From NCBI RefSeq assembly GCF_004919085.1, contig NZ_STGL01000003.1:496001-560000 (forward strand): a stretch of DNA of 64,000 bases, written 5' to 3'. Under the pieces are notes generated by a model. That model saw nothing but the letters and a program-made list of their open reading frames with translations, was not told the DNA's origin and did no database searches. Position 1 is the first letter of the stretch. Every line of letters starts with the position of its first letter. The position numbers and the translations under genes are program-made. Of the stretch, positions 47,499 through 58,625 are shown piece after piece. Source of the stretch: Nocardioides sp. GY 10127. Its GTDB lineage: Bacteria > Actinomycetota > Actinomycetes > Propionibacteriales > Nocardioidaceae.

Positions 47499-49091
47499 GT
47501 GACCACTCCCCCTCACCACGCCCGGGCCCGCGCGCTGTGGGCCCGCGTCGTCGGCGCGGTCTCCCATCCCGCCGCCCCCTGGGTGCTCGCCGCGTGGGTG
47601 GTGGCCGTGCGGCTGCTCTCCCTCGCGCTGGTCCTCCAGGCGGACGAGGCCGGCTTCACGCTGGTCGCGCGCTCGTGGGACCCGCAGCCGGACAGCCTCT
47701 ACGGGCCCTACTTCGTCGACCGCCCGCCGCTGGTCATCGCGCTCTTCGGTGCGGGCGACGCCCTCGCCGGCACGCACGCGGTCCGCGCGCTGGGCGCCGT
47801 GACGTCCGGGCTCGCGGTGCTGCTCGCCGCACCCGCAGGCCGCCTGGTCGCGGGAGCCGGCTCGGGCGGGTCCTGGGCCGACGACCGCCCGACCCGGACC
47901 GCCGGCGGCTGGTCCGCGCTCGTCACGGCCGCCGCCCTGAGCACGCCGCTGCTCGACGTGGCCTCCACGAAGGGCGAGGTGCTCGCCGTCCCCTTCCTGC
48001 TCGCGGCCGCGGTGCTGGGCCTGCTGGTGGTGGGCGTGGGCCCGCACCCCCCGAGCCGCCCGGTCACGGCCGCGCTCTCCCTCGTCGCGGGCTTCTGCGC
48101 TGGTGTTCCACTCGGCCTGAAGCAGAACCTGGCGGGCGGGCTGGTGCTGCTGGCCGCCCTGGGGGTGGCCGCGGTGGTGTCCCGGCGGATGTCGGTGCGC
48201 CGCTTCGTGGTCGCGGCCCTCGCGGCGCTGGCCGGAGCCGCGCTGCCGATCGGTGCCCAGGTGGCCTGGGCGCTGGGCTCCGGCGTGCGGCCGGGGACCC
48301 TGTGGGAGACCGTCTACGGCTTCCGTGGCGAGGCGGCGACCGTCCTCGCGGCGCAGCCCTCCGACGCGCCGCTGACCAGGGCGGGCATCCTCGTGCTGGC
48401 GGGGCTGCTCGCCGGGCTGGGGCTCGTCGTCGGCGGGTTCGTGGCGAACGCGCGCGGCGAGTGGGCCCGTGACCCGGTGGTGACCAGCGCGATCGCCGCC
48501 CTGCTGGCCTGGGACGCGGTCTCCCTCGTCCTCGGCGGCTCCTACTGGCGCGACTACCTCTTCCCGCTCGTGCCGGGCGCCGCGCTGGCGACCGGCCTGC
48601 TGGCGCGTCGGACCTCCCGGCGCGGCCGGTACGTCCGGGTCACCGCGGTGGTCGCCGCGCTCTCCTGCGTCGTCTCGCTGGGCGTGTGGGGCGCCCGCGC
48701 CGTCGCCGCGCGCGGCACCACGCAGGAGTGGGCCACCGGCGAGGCCGTCGGCGCCGCGGCCCAGCCGGGCGACACGATCACGGTGTACGGCGGTCGGGCG
48801 GACGTCGTCCTGGCGAGCGGGCTCGACGCCCCCTACCCCTACCTGTGGTCGCTCCCCATGCGGGTGCTCGACCCCGACCTGGGGCAGCTGCGGCGGCTCC
48901 TGACCGGCCCGGACCGGCCGACGTGGGTCGTCCTCGAGGTCCCGCTGGACGCCTGGACGCCCGGCCCGGGGGCGCGCGTCCAGACGGTGCTCGACCGCCG
49001 CTACTCCCCCGCCGGCGCGGGCTGCGACGACGTCGCCGTCTACGTGCGGGACGACGTGCAGCGACCGGCGCTCCAGCCGCACTGCCCCTGA
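47499..49091 (+). CDS. GT39-like polytopic membrane glycosyltransferase
   Basis: A 530-residue protein with about ten to eleven membrane segments. The first outer loop has LQADEAGFTLVARSW (acidic pair Asp49-Glu50) and the YFVDRPPLVIALFGAGD segment, as in the PMT/ArnT-type GT39 superfamily that uses polyprenyl-phosphate sugars. A C-terminal outer domain (from about 430) follows. It could mannosylate proteins or decorate a cell-envelope lipid. Start GTG 47499 was preferred over an upstream frame opening at 47472. Confidence 0.8.
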   Translation: MTTPPHHARARALWARVVGAVSHPAAPWVLAAWVVAVRLLSLALVLQADEAGFTLVARSWDPQPDSLYGPYFVDRPPLVIALFGAGDALAGTHAVRALGAVTSGLAVLLAAPAGRLVAGAGSGGSWADDRPTRTAGGWSALVTAAALSTPLLDVASTKGEVLAVPFLLAAAVLGLLVVGVGPHPPSRPVTAALSLVAGFCAGVPLGLKQNLAGGLVLLAALGVAAVVSRRMSVRRFVVAALAALAGAALPIGAQVAWALGSGVRPGTLWETVYGFRGEAATVLAAQPSDAPLTRAGILVLAGLLAGLGLVVGGFVANARGEWARDPVVTSAIAALLAWDAVSLVLGGSYWRDYLFPLVPGAALATGLLARRTSRRGRYVRVTAVVAALSCVVSLGVWGARAVAARGTTQEWATGEAVGAAAQPGDTITVYGGRADVVLASGLDAPYPYLWSLPMRVLDPDLGQLRRLLTGPDRPTWVVLEVPLDAWTPGPGARVQTVLDRRYSPAGAGCDDVAVYVRDDVQRPALQPHCP

Positions 49092-49129
49092 CCCGGGCCC
49101 ACTGAGCCGGGCCCCTGACCCGGCCGGGG

Positions 49130-50038
49130 TCAGACCAGGGGCTTGAGGTCGCGCACCGGGACGCGGACGGTGAGCACGTCGCCGGCCATCCGGATGCGCC
49201 CGCGCAGCCCCGCCGCGAGCACCATCGGCAGCACGGCCTGGTTGTCGGAGCGGGTCGTCAGCACGATCTCGTTGGCGCCCAGGCCTCGGGCGATGCGGCC
49301 GGCGTCGACGAGCAGGCGGGTGCCGATGCCGCGGCGCTGCCAGCCCGCGTCGACGCGCAGGGCGACCGGCCGGACGTCGTCCTCCTCGGCCAGGGGGTCC
49401 TGCACCGTGGCCAGGCCGACGACGGCGCCGTCCACGACGGCGGAGACGGAGTCGCCGTCGGGCAGGAAGCTCGGGGTGGCACCGCTGCCGAGGCGGCGGT
49501 GGGAGGAGGACGCCGCGATGGCCGCGCTCTCCTTGCTGCGCTGGAGCACGTCGCTGACGAGGTCGGCCATCGCCAGGCCGCGGGCGCGCTCGATGTCGGT
49601 GAACGGGACGGGCCGGCGCACCTGCACCTGCACGTCGCCCACGGTCATCTCCATGCTGTCCAGCGGCGGGCCGTCGTCGTCGCGCGGCTCGGTCTCGGCG
49701 TCGAAGAGCTGCGCGACGACCTCGGGGAAGCTGTTGGGCCGGGCCAGGATGCTGCGCGCGGCCTGCACGAAGCGGGTCGGCTGGTCGGTGAGGGCCGCCT
49801 CGGTCACCGACTGGGTCGTGAGGTGGTGCCAGCCGGAGGAGGTCACGAGGTCCGCCACCCCGGTCTCCGACCAGGTGTCGTCGGTGGCGAGGACGAGCTC
49901 GTCGGTCACCTCGTCGTTGCCGGGGAACACCTGGACCCGGCGGATGTCGACGCCGGCCTCGGCGCAGCGCTGGGCGAGCGCGGCGAGGGCGCCCGGGCGG
50001 TCGGGCAGGCTGGCACGGACTCGCCACAGCAGCGTCAT
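49130..50038 (-). CDS. ACT-GNAT fusion protein
   Basis: A 302-residue protein with an N-terminal ACT domain (about 1-75: WRVRASLPDRPGALAALAQR, CAEAGVDIRRVQVFP) and a C-terminal GNAT acetyltransferase domain (about 135-300: VRPVALRVDAGWQRRGIGTR, LGANEIVLTTRSDNQAVLPM). ACT domains bind amino acids, so the acetyltransferase may be gated by one. Similar fusions occur in other actinobacteria. The acetyl acceptor is unknown. Confidence 0.85.
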   Translation of the reverse strand: MTLLWRVRASLPDRPGALAALAQRCAEAGVDIRRVQVFPGNDEVTDELVLATDDTWSETGVADLVTSSGWHHLTTQSVTEAALTDQPTRFVQAARSILARPNSFPEVVAQLFDAETEPRDDDGPPLDSMEMTVGDVQVQVRRPVPFTDIERARGLAMADLVSDVLQRSKESAAIAASSSHRRLGSGATPSFLPDGDSVSAVVDGAVVGLATVQDPLAEEDDVRPVALRVDAGWQRRGIGTRLLVDAGRIARGLGANEIVLTTRSDNQAVLPMVLAAGLRGRIRMAGDVLTVRVPVRDLKPLV

Positions 50039-50172
50039 GGGGGAACTCCTGGCTCGAGGGACGGCTCATTCTCCCCCACGCGCGCCGGCAGGCCTCGCCG
50101 CACCCCGTGTGACGTGCGACGGAGGGCCGACACGGCCCTGGGAGGCCCTGTCACCGGTCGCCTCCCGACGCG

Positions 50173-50210
50173 CGACGGCCCGCCCCGGCAGGAGCCGGGA
50201 CGGGCCGTCG
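50173..50210. terminator. Terminator downstream of groEL
   Basis: CGACGGCCCG-C-CCCGG pairs with CCGGG-A-CGGGCCGTCG across a short loop: 15 pairs with one C/A mismatch. It lies 35 bases after the groEL stop. Confidence 0.78.
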
Positions 50211-50244
50211 TGAGGGCCGGCAGCGGGTGCCGGCGGAGGGTGGC

Positions 50245-51879
<1,635 letters not shown>

Positions 51880-51949
51880 TCACTCGGTGGTGTCGTGGTT
51901 GACGTGCCTGGCGCCCGGCGGCAGTGCCGCCGGGCGGGTGCCAGGTGCG

Positions 51950-52243
51950 TCAGCCGACGACCGCGAGGACGTCGCGGGCGGACAGGATCAGGTACTCGGC
52001 GCCGGCGTACTTGACCTCGGTGCCGCCGTACTTGCTGTAGATGACCTTGTCGCCGACCGTCACGTCGAGCGGGACGCGGTTGCCGTTGTCGTCGATGCGA
52101 CCCGGACCGATGGCCAGGACCTCGCCCTCCTGGGGCTTCTCCTTGGCGGTGTCCGGAATGACCAGGCCGGAGGCGGTGGTCTGCTCGGCGTCGAGCGGCT
52201 TGACGACGATGCGGTCCTCGAGGGGCTTGATGTTGACCGACAC
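51950..52243 (-). CDS. groES: Co-chaperonin GroES
   Basis: A 97-residue GroES starting at GTG 52243 ([20 protein letters not shown]), chosen because GGAGGT lies 7 bases upstream and the length fits the family; the frame remains open for nine codons more. The mobile loop ([20 protein letters not shown]) and roof loop are normal. It caps the GroEL chamber. Two CIRCE operators lie 104-166 bases upstream of the start. Confidence 0.97.
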   Translation of the reverse strand: MSVNIKPLEDRIVVKPLDAEQTTASGLVIPDTAKEKPQEGEVLAIGPGRIDDNGNRVPLDVTVGDKVIYSKYGGTEVKYAGAEYLILSARDVLAVVG

Positions 52244-52346
52244 GGTGTCGACCTCCACTTTCTTGCACACGGATGTGAGTTGTTCACGTCAGGTGCCTGC
52301 GAGCCCTTCGGCGCGCCGTCGCGGGGGTCGCACCGAGTCGCAAGCA

Positions 52347-52373
52347 TTGGCACACTCGGCATGAGAGTGCCAG
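52347..52373 (-). promoter_or_regulatory. CIRCE operator (groES-proximal)
   Basis: TTGGCACAC-N9-GAGTGCCAG matches the CIRCE consensus TTAGCACTC-N9-GAGTGCTAA with four changes and exact spacing. CIRCE is bound by HrcA, which represses groESL until heat shock. Confidence 0.85.
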
Positions 52374-52381
52374 AGGAGAAA

Positions 52382-52408
52382 CTAGCACTCACCCCCAGTG
52401 AGTGCCAG
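52382..52408 (-). promoter_or_regulatory. CIRCE operator (groES-distal)
   Basis: CTAGCACTC-N9-GAGTGCCAG matches CIRCE with three changes. With 52347-52373 it forms a tandem pair 8 bases apart, like the two CIRCE elements before actinobacterial groES genes. It is 61 bases from the divergent methyltransferase gene and might affect it too. Confidence 0.9.
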
Positions 52409-52469
52409 ACACTCGCCGTCCCGCGCACCGGCCTCGCGGCCCTCGGGGCCCGGGTGCCAGGATCTGCGG

Positions 52470-53660
52470 GTGGATCTCGACGACCTCGCCTGGCTCCTCT
52501 CGGACGACGGGCAGCTGCTGCTCGCGGAGGCGACCGCCCTCGTCGACGCCGAGCCCGACCCGCTGCGGGCCCAGACGGCCCTGCGGCGGACCACCGTGCC
52601 CGGCGCCACTCCCGACCGTACGTCGCTGGCCCTGAGCCAGGCCGGGCTGCGCCGGCGGGCCGAGGCGAAGCTGGGTGCCCTGGCCGCCCGGATGTACTTC
52701 ACCCCGGACGCCCTGGAGCAGGCGACCCGGCTCTCCGTCGCCCGGCACCGCGCCGCCCGCCTGCGGGCGTTCGAGGCCGGCACGGTCATCGACCTGGGCT
52801 GCGGCATCGGCGGCGACCTCGTCGCCGCCGCCGAGACCGGCGCGCTGGTCGCCGGGGTGGACCTCGACCCGGTGCGGGTCGCACTGGCACGGGCCAACCT
52901 GGACGCGCTGGGGCTGCCCGGCGCCGTCCAGGTCGCCGACGCCACCACCGTGGACACCTCCCCCTTCGACGTCGCCTTCGCCGACCCCGCGCGACGCTCG
53001 GCCCGGGGACGGTCCTTCTCGGTGGACGACTGGACGCCGCCCTGGCGGTTCGTGGAGGGCCTCCTGCGCCGCGACGCGTGCGTCAAGGTCGCCCCCGGCA
53101 TCCCGCACGAGCTCGTGCCGGACGACGTCGAGGCCGAGTGGGTCTCCGACCACGGCGAGGTCAAGGAGGCGGCCCTGTGGTCGGGTCGGCTCGCCACCGT
53201 CCGCCGCCGGGCCACGGTCCTCGGGGACGGCGGGCTCGCGACCCTCACCGAGGAGGACGACCCGGGCGCCGCGGCCGTGGGCGTCCGCCCGGTCGGCCGC
53301 TACCTGCACGAGCCGGACGGCGCCGTCATCCGGGCCGGGCTGGTGACCGCCGTCGCCGCCGCCACCGGCGGAGGGCTGCTGGACCCGCACCTCGCGTACA
53401 CCACCTCCGACGAGGCGCCGGCCACCCCGTTCGCCCGCGGCTACGAGGTGCTCGAGGAGCTGCCCTACCGCGAGAAGCCCCTGCGCGCCGCCCTGCGCGA
53501 GCGGGGCATCGGCCGGCTTGAGATCAAGAAGCGGGGCGTCGACGTCGTGCCCGAGCAGCTGCGCAAGCGGCTCGCGCTCAGCGGGGACACGGAGGGGACG
53601 CTCGTGCTCACGCGGGTGGCGGGCGAGGGCACCGCGCTGCTGGTCCGACCGCTGCGCTGA
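52470..53660 (+). CDS. SAM-dependent methyltransferase (THUMP-like)
   Basis: A 396-residue protein from GTG 52470. The class I methyltransferase core has motif I VIDLGCGIGGDLVAAAETGA, motif II VAGVDLDPVRVALARANLDA and VAFADPARRSARGRSF in the motif IV position. The N-terminal region (about 1-105) and C-terminal domain (about 290-396: RGYEVLEELPYREKPLRAAL, GRLEIKKRGVDVVPEQLRKR) match actinobacterial THUMP-like methyltransferases, which may act on RNA. Substrate not shown. Divergent from groESL. Confidence 0.85.
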   Translation: MDLDDLAWLLSDDGQLLLAEATALVDAEPDPLRAQTALRRTTVPGATPDRTSLALSQAGLRRRAEAKLGALAARMYFTPDALEQATRLSVARHRAARLRAFEAGTVIDLGCGIGGDLVAAAETGALVAGVDLDPVRVALARANLDALGLPGAVQVADATTVDTSPFDVAFADPARRSARGRSFSVDDWTPPWRFVEGLLRRDACVKVAPGIPHELVPDDVEAEWVSDHGEVKEAALWSGRLATVRRRATVLGDGGLATLTEEDDPGAAAVGVRPVGRYLHEPDGAVIRAGLVTAVAAATGGGLLDPHLAYTTSDEAPATPFARGYEVLEELPYREKPLRAALRERGIGRLEIKKRGVDVVPEQLRKRLALSGDTEGTLVLTRVAGEGTALLVRPLR

Positions 53661-53783
53661 CACGGCGCGCGGGAGTGTTCTCCCATGCACGACAGTACGA
53701 CCACAGCACCGCCACAGCACGGGCGCTGAGACTCCTCTCAGACAGGGTGGCCCGCCGGGCCCCCGACGACGAGGAGGCCAGCC

Positions 53784-54149
53784 ATGAACCGACAGAGTCG
53801 TGCGTGCGCCTCCACCGCGGTGGCCCCGCTCGCCCCGGTCGGCTGCACGACGGCCGCCGACGAGCCGGCACCGACGCTGCTGGCGGCCCTGGTCGGCCGT
53901 CACCACGGACGCCGCCGCGTCCTCACCGACCTGGTCCTGCCGGACCGCGCCCGGGTCACCGTCCGGCTCGAGCGCTGGGGTCAGCTCCTCATCGAGCGGA
54001 CGACCGACGTCGGCGCGGGGCGCCGGCAGGTCCGTGTCCCCGTCCCCCGCGACGTCCTCGCCGGGCCCGCGCGGGTCGTCGTCACCGTGGTGGGCTCCAG
54101 CGGCCTGGTCCGCGAGACCTTCCTCAAGACGCACGTCCCGGCCCGCTGA
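53784..54149 (+). CDS. Small hypothetical protein, possible lipoprotein
   Basis: A 121-residue protein from ATG 53784, preceded by GAGGAGG. Residues 1-21 (ending PLAPVGC) could be an atypical lipoprotein signal, but it is only weakly hydrophobic. The remainder has alternating hydrophobic and Arg-rich strands (RVTVRLERWGQLLIERTTDV, RQVRVPVPRDVLAGPARVVV), suggesting a small beta fold. No family is recognised. It is followed by a terminator. Confidence 0.65.
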   Translation: MNRQSRACASTAVAPLAPVGCTTAADEPAPTLLAALVGRHHGRRRVLTDLVLPDRARVTVRLERWGQLLIERTTDVGAGRRQVRVPVPRDVLAGPARVVVTVVGSSGLVRETFLKTHVPAR

Positions 54150-54180
54150 CCCGGACTCCTGGACCGGGCCGGACGCACGG

Positions 54181-54213
54181 CAGCGCCGGCCCGGAGGAAC
54201 CGGACCGGCGCTG
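54181..54213 (+). terminator. Terminator after the small hypothetical gene
   Basis: CAGCGCCGG-C-CCGG pairs with CCGG-A-CCGGCGCTG around AGGAA, 13 pairs with one C/A mismatch. Confidence 0.75.
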
Positions 54214-54260
54214 GGTGACGGGTGTGGTGTGAGGACGCCCCACCCGGTGGTGCTGGGTTC

Positions 54261-54290
54261 TACTGAGTGCTGCTGAGTGCTGCTGAGTGC
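54261..54290. repeat. 10-bp tandem repeat, three copies
   Basis: TRCTGAGTGC occurs three times in a row (first copy with one change) between two convergent genes. Short slippage repeat without evident role. Confidence 0.65.
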
Positions 54291-54310
54291 TGCCGGCTGT
54301 CGCCGGAGGG

Positions 54311-54901
54311 TCAGACCGCCGCGGCCGCGGGGGTCTGGGCCGGGGCCTCGACCTGGGCCTTGCGAGCGTGCCGCAGGCCGGCGACGACGAGGACCAGCAT
54401 GATGCCCGCACCGACGAAGCTGGCGACGGCGGCGTAGCCGGCGACGGTGCCGATGGTGGCGAAGGCGAAGCCGTAGAGCAGCAGGCCGCGCAGGGTGTTG
54501 CCCATGAACAGCGTCTGGCGGAGCTGGCCGAGCGCGACGCCCTCGTCGCTGGCCTTCTGCTTGTCGGTCATGGCCAGGTACTGGCCGCTGATCTCGCTGT
54601 AGGTCTGGCCGTCAGCCATCTCGTCCATGTGGACGGCGATGTAGTGGTCGGCGTAGGCCCGGGCCTGGGCGCCGGTGGTGAGCGCCTCGCCGGCGTAGGG
54701 CGCCAGGGCGTCCTGGTCGGCCTGCGGGAAGTCCGCGTAGGCCTCCTCGGTGGGCATCGTGATGTTCTGGGCCGACAGCTGGCTGTACACCTGGTCACCG
54801 ATGAACCCGCTGGCCCAGGTGAGCAGGCCGCCCGCGACGAGCAGGACCGCGACGAGCGCGATGCCTACGGTGGAGGCGAACTTGTCGAGCGTGGCGCGCA
54901 T
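54311..54901 (-). CDS. Actinobacterial membrane protein, function unknown
   Basis: A 196-residue protein from ATG 54901 after GGGAGA. It has an N-terminal span (about 9-32), an outer region rich in Asp/Gln/Ala (NITMPTEEAYADFPQADQDA, ARAYADHYIAVHMDEMADGQ), a span at about 128-145 and a third at about 153-175, and an Ala-rich tail. Proteins with this plan are widespread in actinobacteria; some are misnamed as aromatic ring-opening dioxygenase LigA. No catalytic residues support such a name. Confidence 0.75.
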   Translation of the reverse strand: MRATLDKFASTVGIALVAVLLVAGGLLTWASGFIGDQVYSQLSAQNITMPTEEAYADFPQADQDALAPYAGEALTTGAQARAYADHYIAVHMDEMADGQTYSEISGQYLAMTDKQKASDEGVALGQLRQTLFMGNTLRGLLLYGFAFATIGTVAGYAAVASFVGAGIMLVLVVAGLRHARKAQVEAPAQTPAAAAV

Positions 54902-55009
54902 TGGAATCTCCCTCTCCCTGTGGGCGTGGACTCCGTCGTCCCTGCCCTTCACGTGTCACGTTAGGGAGGGGTCTCAGGACGCTTTCAGGGTCGGATGGGT
55001 GAAAGTGAA

Positions 55010-55058
55010 AGGACCTGGGTCCCACCCCCGCGTCCACGGGGTCTCAGACCCAGGTCCT
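55010..55058 (-). terminator. Terminator after the mycothiol detoxification operon
   Basis: Arms AGGACCTGGGT and ACCCAGGTCCT (11 perfect pairs) enclose a 27-base loop. On the reverse strand they are followed by TTCACTTTCACCC. It lies 113 bases past the hydrolase stop. Confidence 0.7.
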
Positions 55059-55170
55059 CGCACTGTCGCCTGACACGTACGTGCAGGTCAGCGCAGTGTC
55101 GACACCCTGTCGGGAGAGGCCCGGGGAGCCGCGCCGGCGGCCCTCGTGACGCACCCCACAGGTGCCTGCC

Positions 55171-55800
55171 TCAGAGCGCCGCCTCGATCCCGGCCCGCTC
55201 GGCGCCGATCGTCGTGTCGTCGCCGTGACCGGTGTGGACCACCGTCTCGTCCGGCAGCGCCAGGAGCTTCTCGGCGATGGAGCGGACGATGGTCGGGTGG
55301 TCGCTGAAGGAGCGACCGGTCGCACCCGGCCCGCCGTGGAAGAGGGTGTCCCCGCTGAAGACGCAGCCCAGCGTCGGCGCGTACCAGCAGACCGCCCCCG
55401 GGGCGTGCCCCGGTGTGTGCAGCGCGGTGAGCGTGGTGTCCCCGACGGTGAGGGTCATCCCGTCGGCCACGTCCACGTCCCACAGGTGGTCGGTGTGGAC
55501 GAGGTCCCACAGCGGCTTGTCGTCGGGGTGCAGCAGGATCGGCGCGCCGGAGCCGCCGTTGGCGGCCTCGCGCAGCGCCGGCGCCATCCGGCTGTGGTCG
55601 TCGTGGGCGTGCGTGAGGACGATCGCCTTGAGCGTCCGCTCCCCCACGACGTCCAGGATGGCGCTGACGTCGTGCGGGGCGTCGAGCACGATGCACTCGA
55701 CGTCGTCGCCGACGACCCAGACGTTGTTGTCGACGTCGTAGGTCTGCCCGTCGAGGCTGAAGGTGCCGGAGACGACGGCGTGGTCCACGCGCACCGGCAT
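55171..55800 (-). CDS. MBL-fold hydrolase of mycothiol-dependent formaldehyde oxidation
   Basis: A 209-residue metallo-beta-lactamase-fold protein with the zinc motif LTHAHDDHSRMAP, a downstream His in HTPGHAPGAV and Asp in FSGDTLFHGG. Its ATG overlaps the stop of the mycothiol dehydrogenase gene by one base (TGATG). Hydrolases paired with S-(hydroxymethyl)mycothiol dehydrogenase are thought to release formate from S-formylmycothiol. That role is taken from gene pairing and family, not from a direct substrate motif. Confidence 0.9.
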   Translation of the reverse strand: MPVRVDHAVVSGTFSLDGQTYDVDNNVWVVGDDVECIVLDAPHDVSAILDVVGERTLKAIVLTHAHDDHSRMAPALREAANGGSGAPILLHPDDKPLWDLVHTDHLWDVDVADGMTLTVGDTTLTALHTPGHAPGAVCWYAPTLGCVFSGDTLFHGGPGATGRSFSDHPTIVRSIAEKLLALPDETVVHTGHGDDTTIGAERAGIEAAL

Positions 55801-56900
55801 CAGAGGACCACCACGGACCGCAGCACGTTGCCACCGTGCATCTTCTCGAACGCGGCCTCGACGTCGTCGATGCCGATCTCCTCGGTCACGAACGCGTCGA
55901 GGTCGAGGCGGCCCTGCGTGTAGAGGTCGACCAGCATCGGGAAGTCGCGGCTGGGCAGGCAGTCGCCGTACCAGGACGACTTGAGCGCGCCACCGCGGCC
56001 GAAGACGTCGATGAGGGGCATGTCGGGGACCTTCATGTCCGGCGTGGGCACGCCGACCAGGACGAGCACGCCGGCGAGGTCGCGGGCGTAGAAGCCCTGC
56101 TTCCAGGTCTCGGGGCGGCCGACGGCCTCGACGACCAGGTCCGCGCCCTCGGCACCGTCGTAGTAGCCGGCGCAGATCTCCTTGATCGCCTCGACCGGGT
56201 CGACCTCCTTGGAGTTCACCGTGTGCGTGGCGCCCAGCTCCTTGGCCTTGGCCAGCTTCTTCTCGTCGATGTCGACGGCGATCACCGGGCTGGAGCCCGC
56301 GAGCGCGGCGCCGGCGATGGCAGCGACGCCGACGCCACCGCAGCCGATGACGGCGGTGGAGCGGCCGCGGGTCGCGCCGCCGGTGTTGATCGCCGCGCCG
56401 ATGCCGGCCATGACGCCGCAGCCGAGCAGGCCGACGGCGGCCTTGCGGGCCTCGGGGTCGACCTTGGTGCACTGGCCTGCGGCGACGAGGGTCTTCTCGG
56501 CGAACGCGCCGATGCCCAGCGCGGGGCTGAGCTCCGTGCCGTCCTCGAGGGTCATCTTCTGCTTCGCGTTGTGGGTGGCGAAGCAGTACTGCAGGTCGCC
56601 GCGCTTGCAGGCGCGGCACTCGCCGCACACGGCGCGCCAGTTCAGCACCACGGAGTCGCCGACGGCGACCTCCGTGACGCCCTCGCCGACGGCCTCGACG
56701 ACGCCCGCGGCCTCGTGCCCGAGGAGGAAGGGGAACTCGTCGTTGATGCCGCCCTCGCGGTAGTGCAGGTCGGTGTGGCAGACCCCGCAGGTCTCCACCT
56801 TCACGACCGCCTCGCCCGGGCCGGGGGCCGGGACGTTGATGGTCACGACCTCGACGGGGGCGCCCTTGCTCCGTGCGATGACGGCCTTCACCTGCTGCAT
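55800..56900 (-). CDS. S-(hydroxymethyl)mycothiol dehydrogenase
   Basis: A class III-like zinc alcohol dehydrogenase, 366 residues, from ATG 56900 with AGGAGG upstream. It has the catalytic zinc site ([25 protein letters not shown]), the structural zinc site ([15 protein letters not shown]) and the NAD Rossmann motif ([18 protein letters not shown]). Sequence and pairing with the MBL hydrolase fit oxidation of S-hydroxymethylmycothiol, the adduct of formaldehyde with mycothiol, as in MscR. Mycothiol is the actinobacterial thiol. Confidence 0.92.
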   Translation of the reverse strand: MQQVKAVIARSKGAPVEVVTINVPAPGPGEAVVKVETCGVCHTDLHYREGGINDEFPFLLGHEAAGVVEAVGEGVTEVAVGDSVVLNWRAVCGECRACKRGDLQYCFATHNAKQKMTLEDGTELSPALGIGAFAEKTLVAAGQCTKVDPEARKAAVGLLGCGVMAGIGAAINTGGATRGRSTAVIGCGGVGVAAIAGAALAGSSPVIAVDIDEKKLAKAKELGATHTVNSKEVDPVEAIKEICAGYYDGAEGADLVVEAVGRPETWKQGFYARDLAGVLVLVGVPTPDMKVPDMPLIDVFGRGGALKSSWYGDCLPSRDFPMLVDLYTQGRLDLDAFVTEEIGIDDVEAAFEKMHGGNVLRSVVVL

Positions 56901-57041
56901 GTGCTGGTTCCTCCTGATGCTGGCGGGGTATCGCCTCCAGCCAAGCGGATCAGCGCGCCGGACGGAAGGCACCGTCCGCAGAGTGGTGAACCCGGTGAGA
57001 CCCGAGCCACCGCCGGTGGACGGCGCCGGCTGCCGGGGTTC

Positions 57042-58130
57042 TCAGCCGGCGAGGACGTCGGTGACAGGCAGGCTGGAGTCGGCCGGCAGGTCCAGCGAGG
57101 ACGGCGTCCGGCCGCGGGCCACCATCTCGGCGCCGAGCGCGGCCACCATCGCGCCGTTGTCGGTGCACAGGCCGGGCCGCGGGACACGGACGCGGATGCC
57201 CAGCTTCGCGGCGCGCTCCTCGGCCAGGAACCGCAGCCGGGAGTTGGCCGCCACGCCGCCGCCGATGAGCAGGTCCTCGATGCCCTCCGAGGACGCCGCG
57301 TCCAGCGCCTTGCGCACGAGCACGTCGCAGACGGCCTCCTGGAAGGACGCGGCGACGTCCGCGACCGGGACCGGCTCGCCGCTGCGCTCGCGGGCCTCGA
57401 CCCACCGCGCGACGGCGGTCTTGAGCCCGGAGAAGGAGTAGTCGAAGCGGTGCCGCTCGAGGTCGCGGCGCGAGGTGAGGCCGCGGGGGAAGTCGATGGC
57501 GACCTGGTCGCCCTCGCGGGCGGCGCGGTCGATGTGCGGGCCGCCGGGGAACGGCAGGCCCAGCACCCGGGCGACCTTGTCGAACGCCTCGCCGGCCGCG
57601 TCGTCGATGGTGGCCCCCATCGGGACCACGCCGGCGCCCTCGGGCGTCCCGTCGCCCACGCCGGTCACGTCGGTGACCCGGAGCAGGCTGGAGTGGCCGC
57701 CGGAGACGAGCATGGCGATGCAGGGCTCGGGCAGCGCGCCGTGCTCGAGCTGGTCGACGGCGACGTGGCTGGCCAGGTGGTTCACGCCGTACAGCGGCTT
57801 GCCCAGGCCGAGCGCCAGGGCCTTCGCGGCGGCGACGCCCACCAGCAGGGCACCGGCCAGACCCGGGCCGTTGGTCACGGAGATCGCGTCGACGTCCCGC
57901 AGGTCGATGCCCGCGGTCTCGCACGCCCGCTCGATCGTCGGCACCATCGCCTCGAGGTGCGCGCGCGAGGCGACCTCCGGCACGACGCCGCCGAACCGGG
58001 CGTGCTCGTCGACGCTGCTGGCGACGGCGTCCGCGAGCAGGGTGTGCCCGCGCACGATGCCGACGCCCGTCTCGTCGCAGGACGTCTCGATACCCAGGAC
58101 CAGCGGCTCGTCGCGACTCACGCGGCCCAT
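57042..58130 (-). CDS. tsaD: tRNA threonylcarbamoyladenosine transferase TsaD
   Basis: A 362-residue ASKHA-fold protein that transfers the threonylcarbamoyl group to A37 of ANN-decoding tRNAs. It has [15 protein letters not shown], the metal-binding [22 protein letters not shown], the [20 protein letters not shown] segment and [15 protein letters not shown] 58130 was chosen; GTG 58163 is an alternative. It follows rimI at 48 bases and ends the t6A cluster tsaB-rimI-tsaD. Confidence 0.97.
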   Translation of the reverse strand: MGRVSRDEPLVLGIETSCDETGVGIVRGHTLLADAVASSVDEHARFGGVVPEVASRAHLEAMVPTIERACETAGIDLRDVDAISVTNGPGLAGALLVGVAAAKALALGLGKPLYGVNHLASHVAVDQLEHGALPEPCIAMLVSGGHSSLLRVTDVTGVGDGTPEGAGVVPMGATIDDAAGEAFDKVARVLGLPFPGGPHIDRAAREGDQVAIDFPRGLTSRRDLERHRFDYSFSGLKTAVARWVEARERSGEPVPVADVAASFQEAVCDVLVRKALDAASSEGIEDLLIGGGVAANSRLRFLAEERAAKLGIRVRVPRPGLCTDNGAMVAALGAEMVARGRTPSSLDLPADSSLPVTDVLAG

Positions 58131-58178
58131 TGTGCTCGTCCGGCGGTGGGGCGCCTCATCCACCCTCGCCCGCCGCGC

Positions 58179-58625
58179 TCAGCCCTCGAGCGCGAGCTCG
58201 CAGACGACCGCCGTGGCGCCGTCCGCGTAGTAGCGCTTCCGCCGGGCGAGGTCGACGAACCCGTGCCGGGCGTAGAAGGCGCGGGCGCCGTCGTTGTCCT
58301 CGCGCACCTCGAGCAGCACCCGGTCGCAGCCGGCTTCGCGGGCGAGCCCGACCACGGCGTCCAGGAGGGCCGTGGCGAGCCCGGAGCGGCGGTGCTCCGG
58401 CAGGACCGAGATGCGCTGGAGCTCGGCGACGTCGACCAGGCTCACCACGGCGTGGCCGACCACCTCGCCGTCGGCCCGCGTGGCCACGAGGTACGAGACC
58501 GTCGGGACGTCGCCGGACAGCCCGGCCTCGACGAGCCCGTAGGACCAGGCGTCCACGCCCAGGTTGCGCGCCTCGAGCGCCGCCACCGCGGCCGTGTCCG
58601 CCGGACCGGCCGGCCGGACGGTCAC
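58179..58625 (-). CDS. rimI: Ribosomal-protein-S18-alanine N-acetyltransferase RimI
   Basis: A 148-residue GNAT protein from GTG 58625, overlapping the tsaB stop by 4 bases. The acetyl-CoA motif is ISVLPEHRRSGLATALLDAV, and LLEVREDNDGARAFYARHGF is the signature of RimI. Gene order between tsaB and tsaD is typical. It acetylates the N-terminus of S18 in E. coli; a wider set of targets is possible. Confidence 0.93.
   Translation of the reverse strand: MTVRPAGPADTAAVAALEARNLGVDAWSYGLVEAGLSGDVPTVSYLVATRADGEVVGHAVVSLVDVAELQRISVLPEHRRSGLATALLDAVVGLAREAGCDRVLLEVREDNDGARAFYARHGFVDLARRKRYYADGATAVVCELALEG

Noticed and set aside
54311..54901. Aromatic ring-opening dioxygenase (LigA)
   Set aside because: Similar proteins carry this name in databases, but the sequence is a membrane protein with no metal ligands of the dioxygenase.
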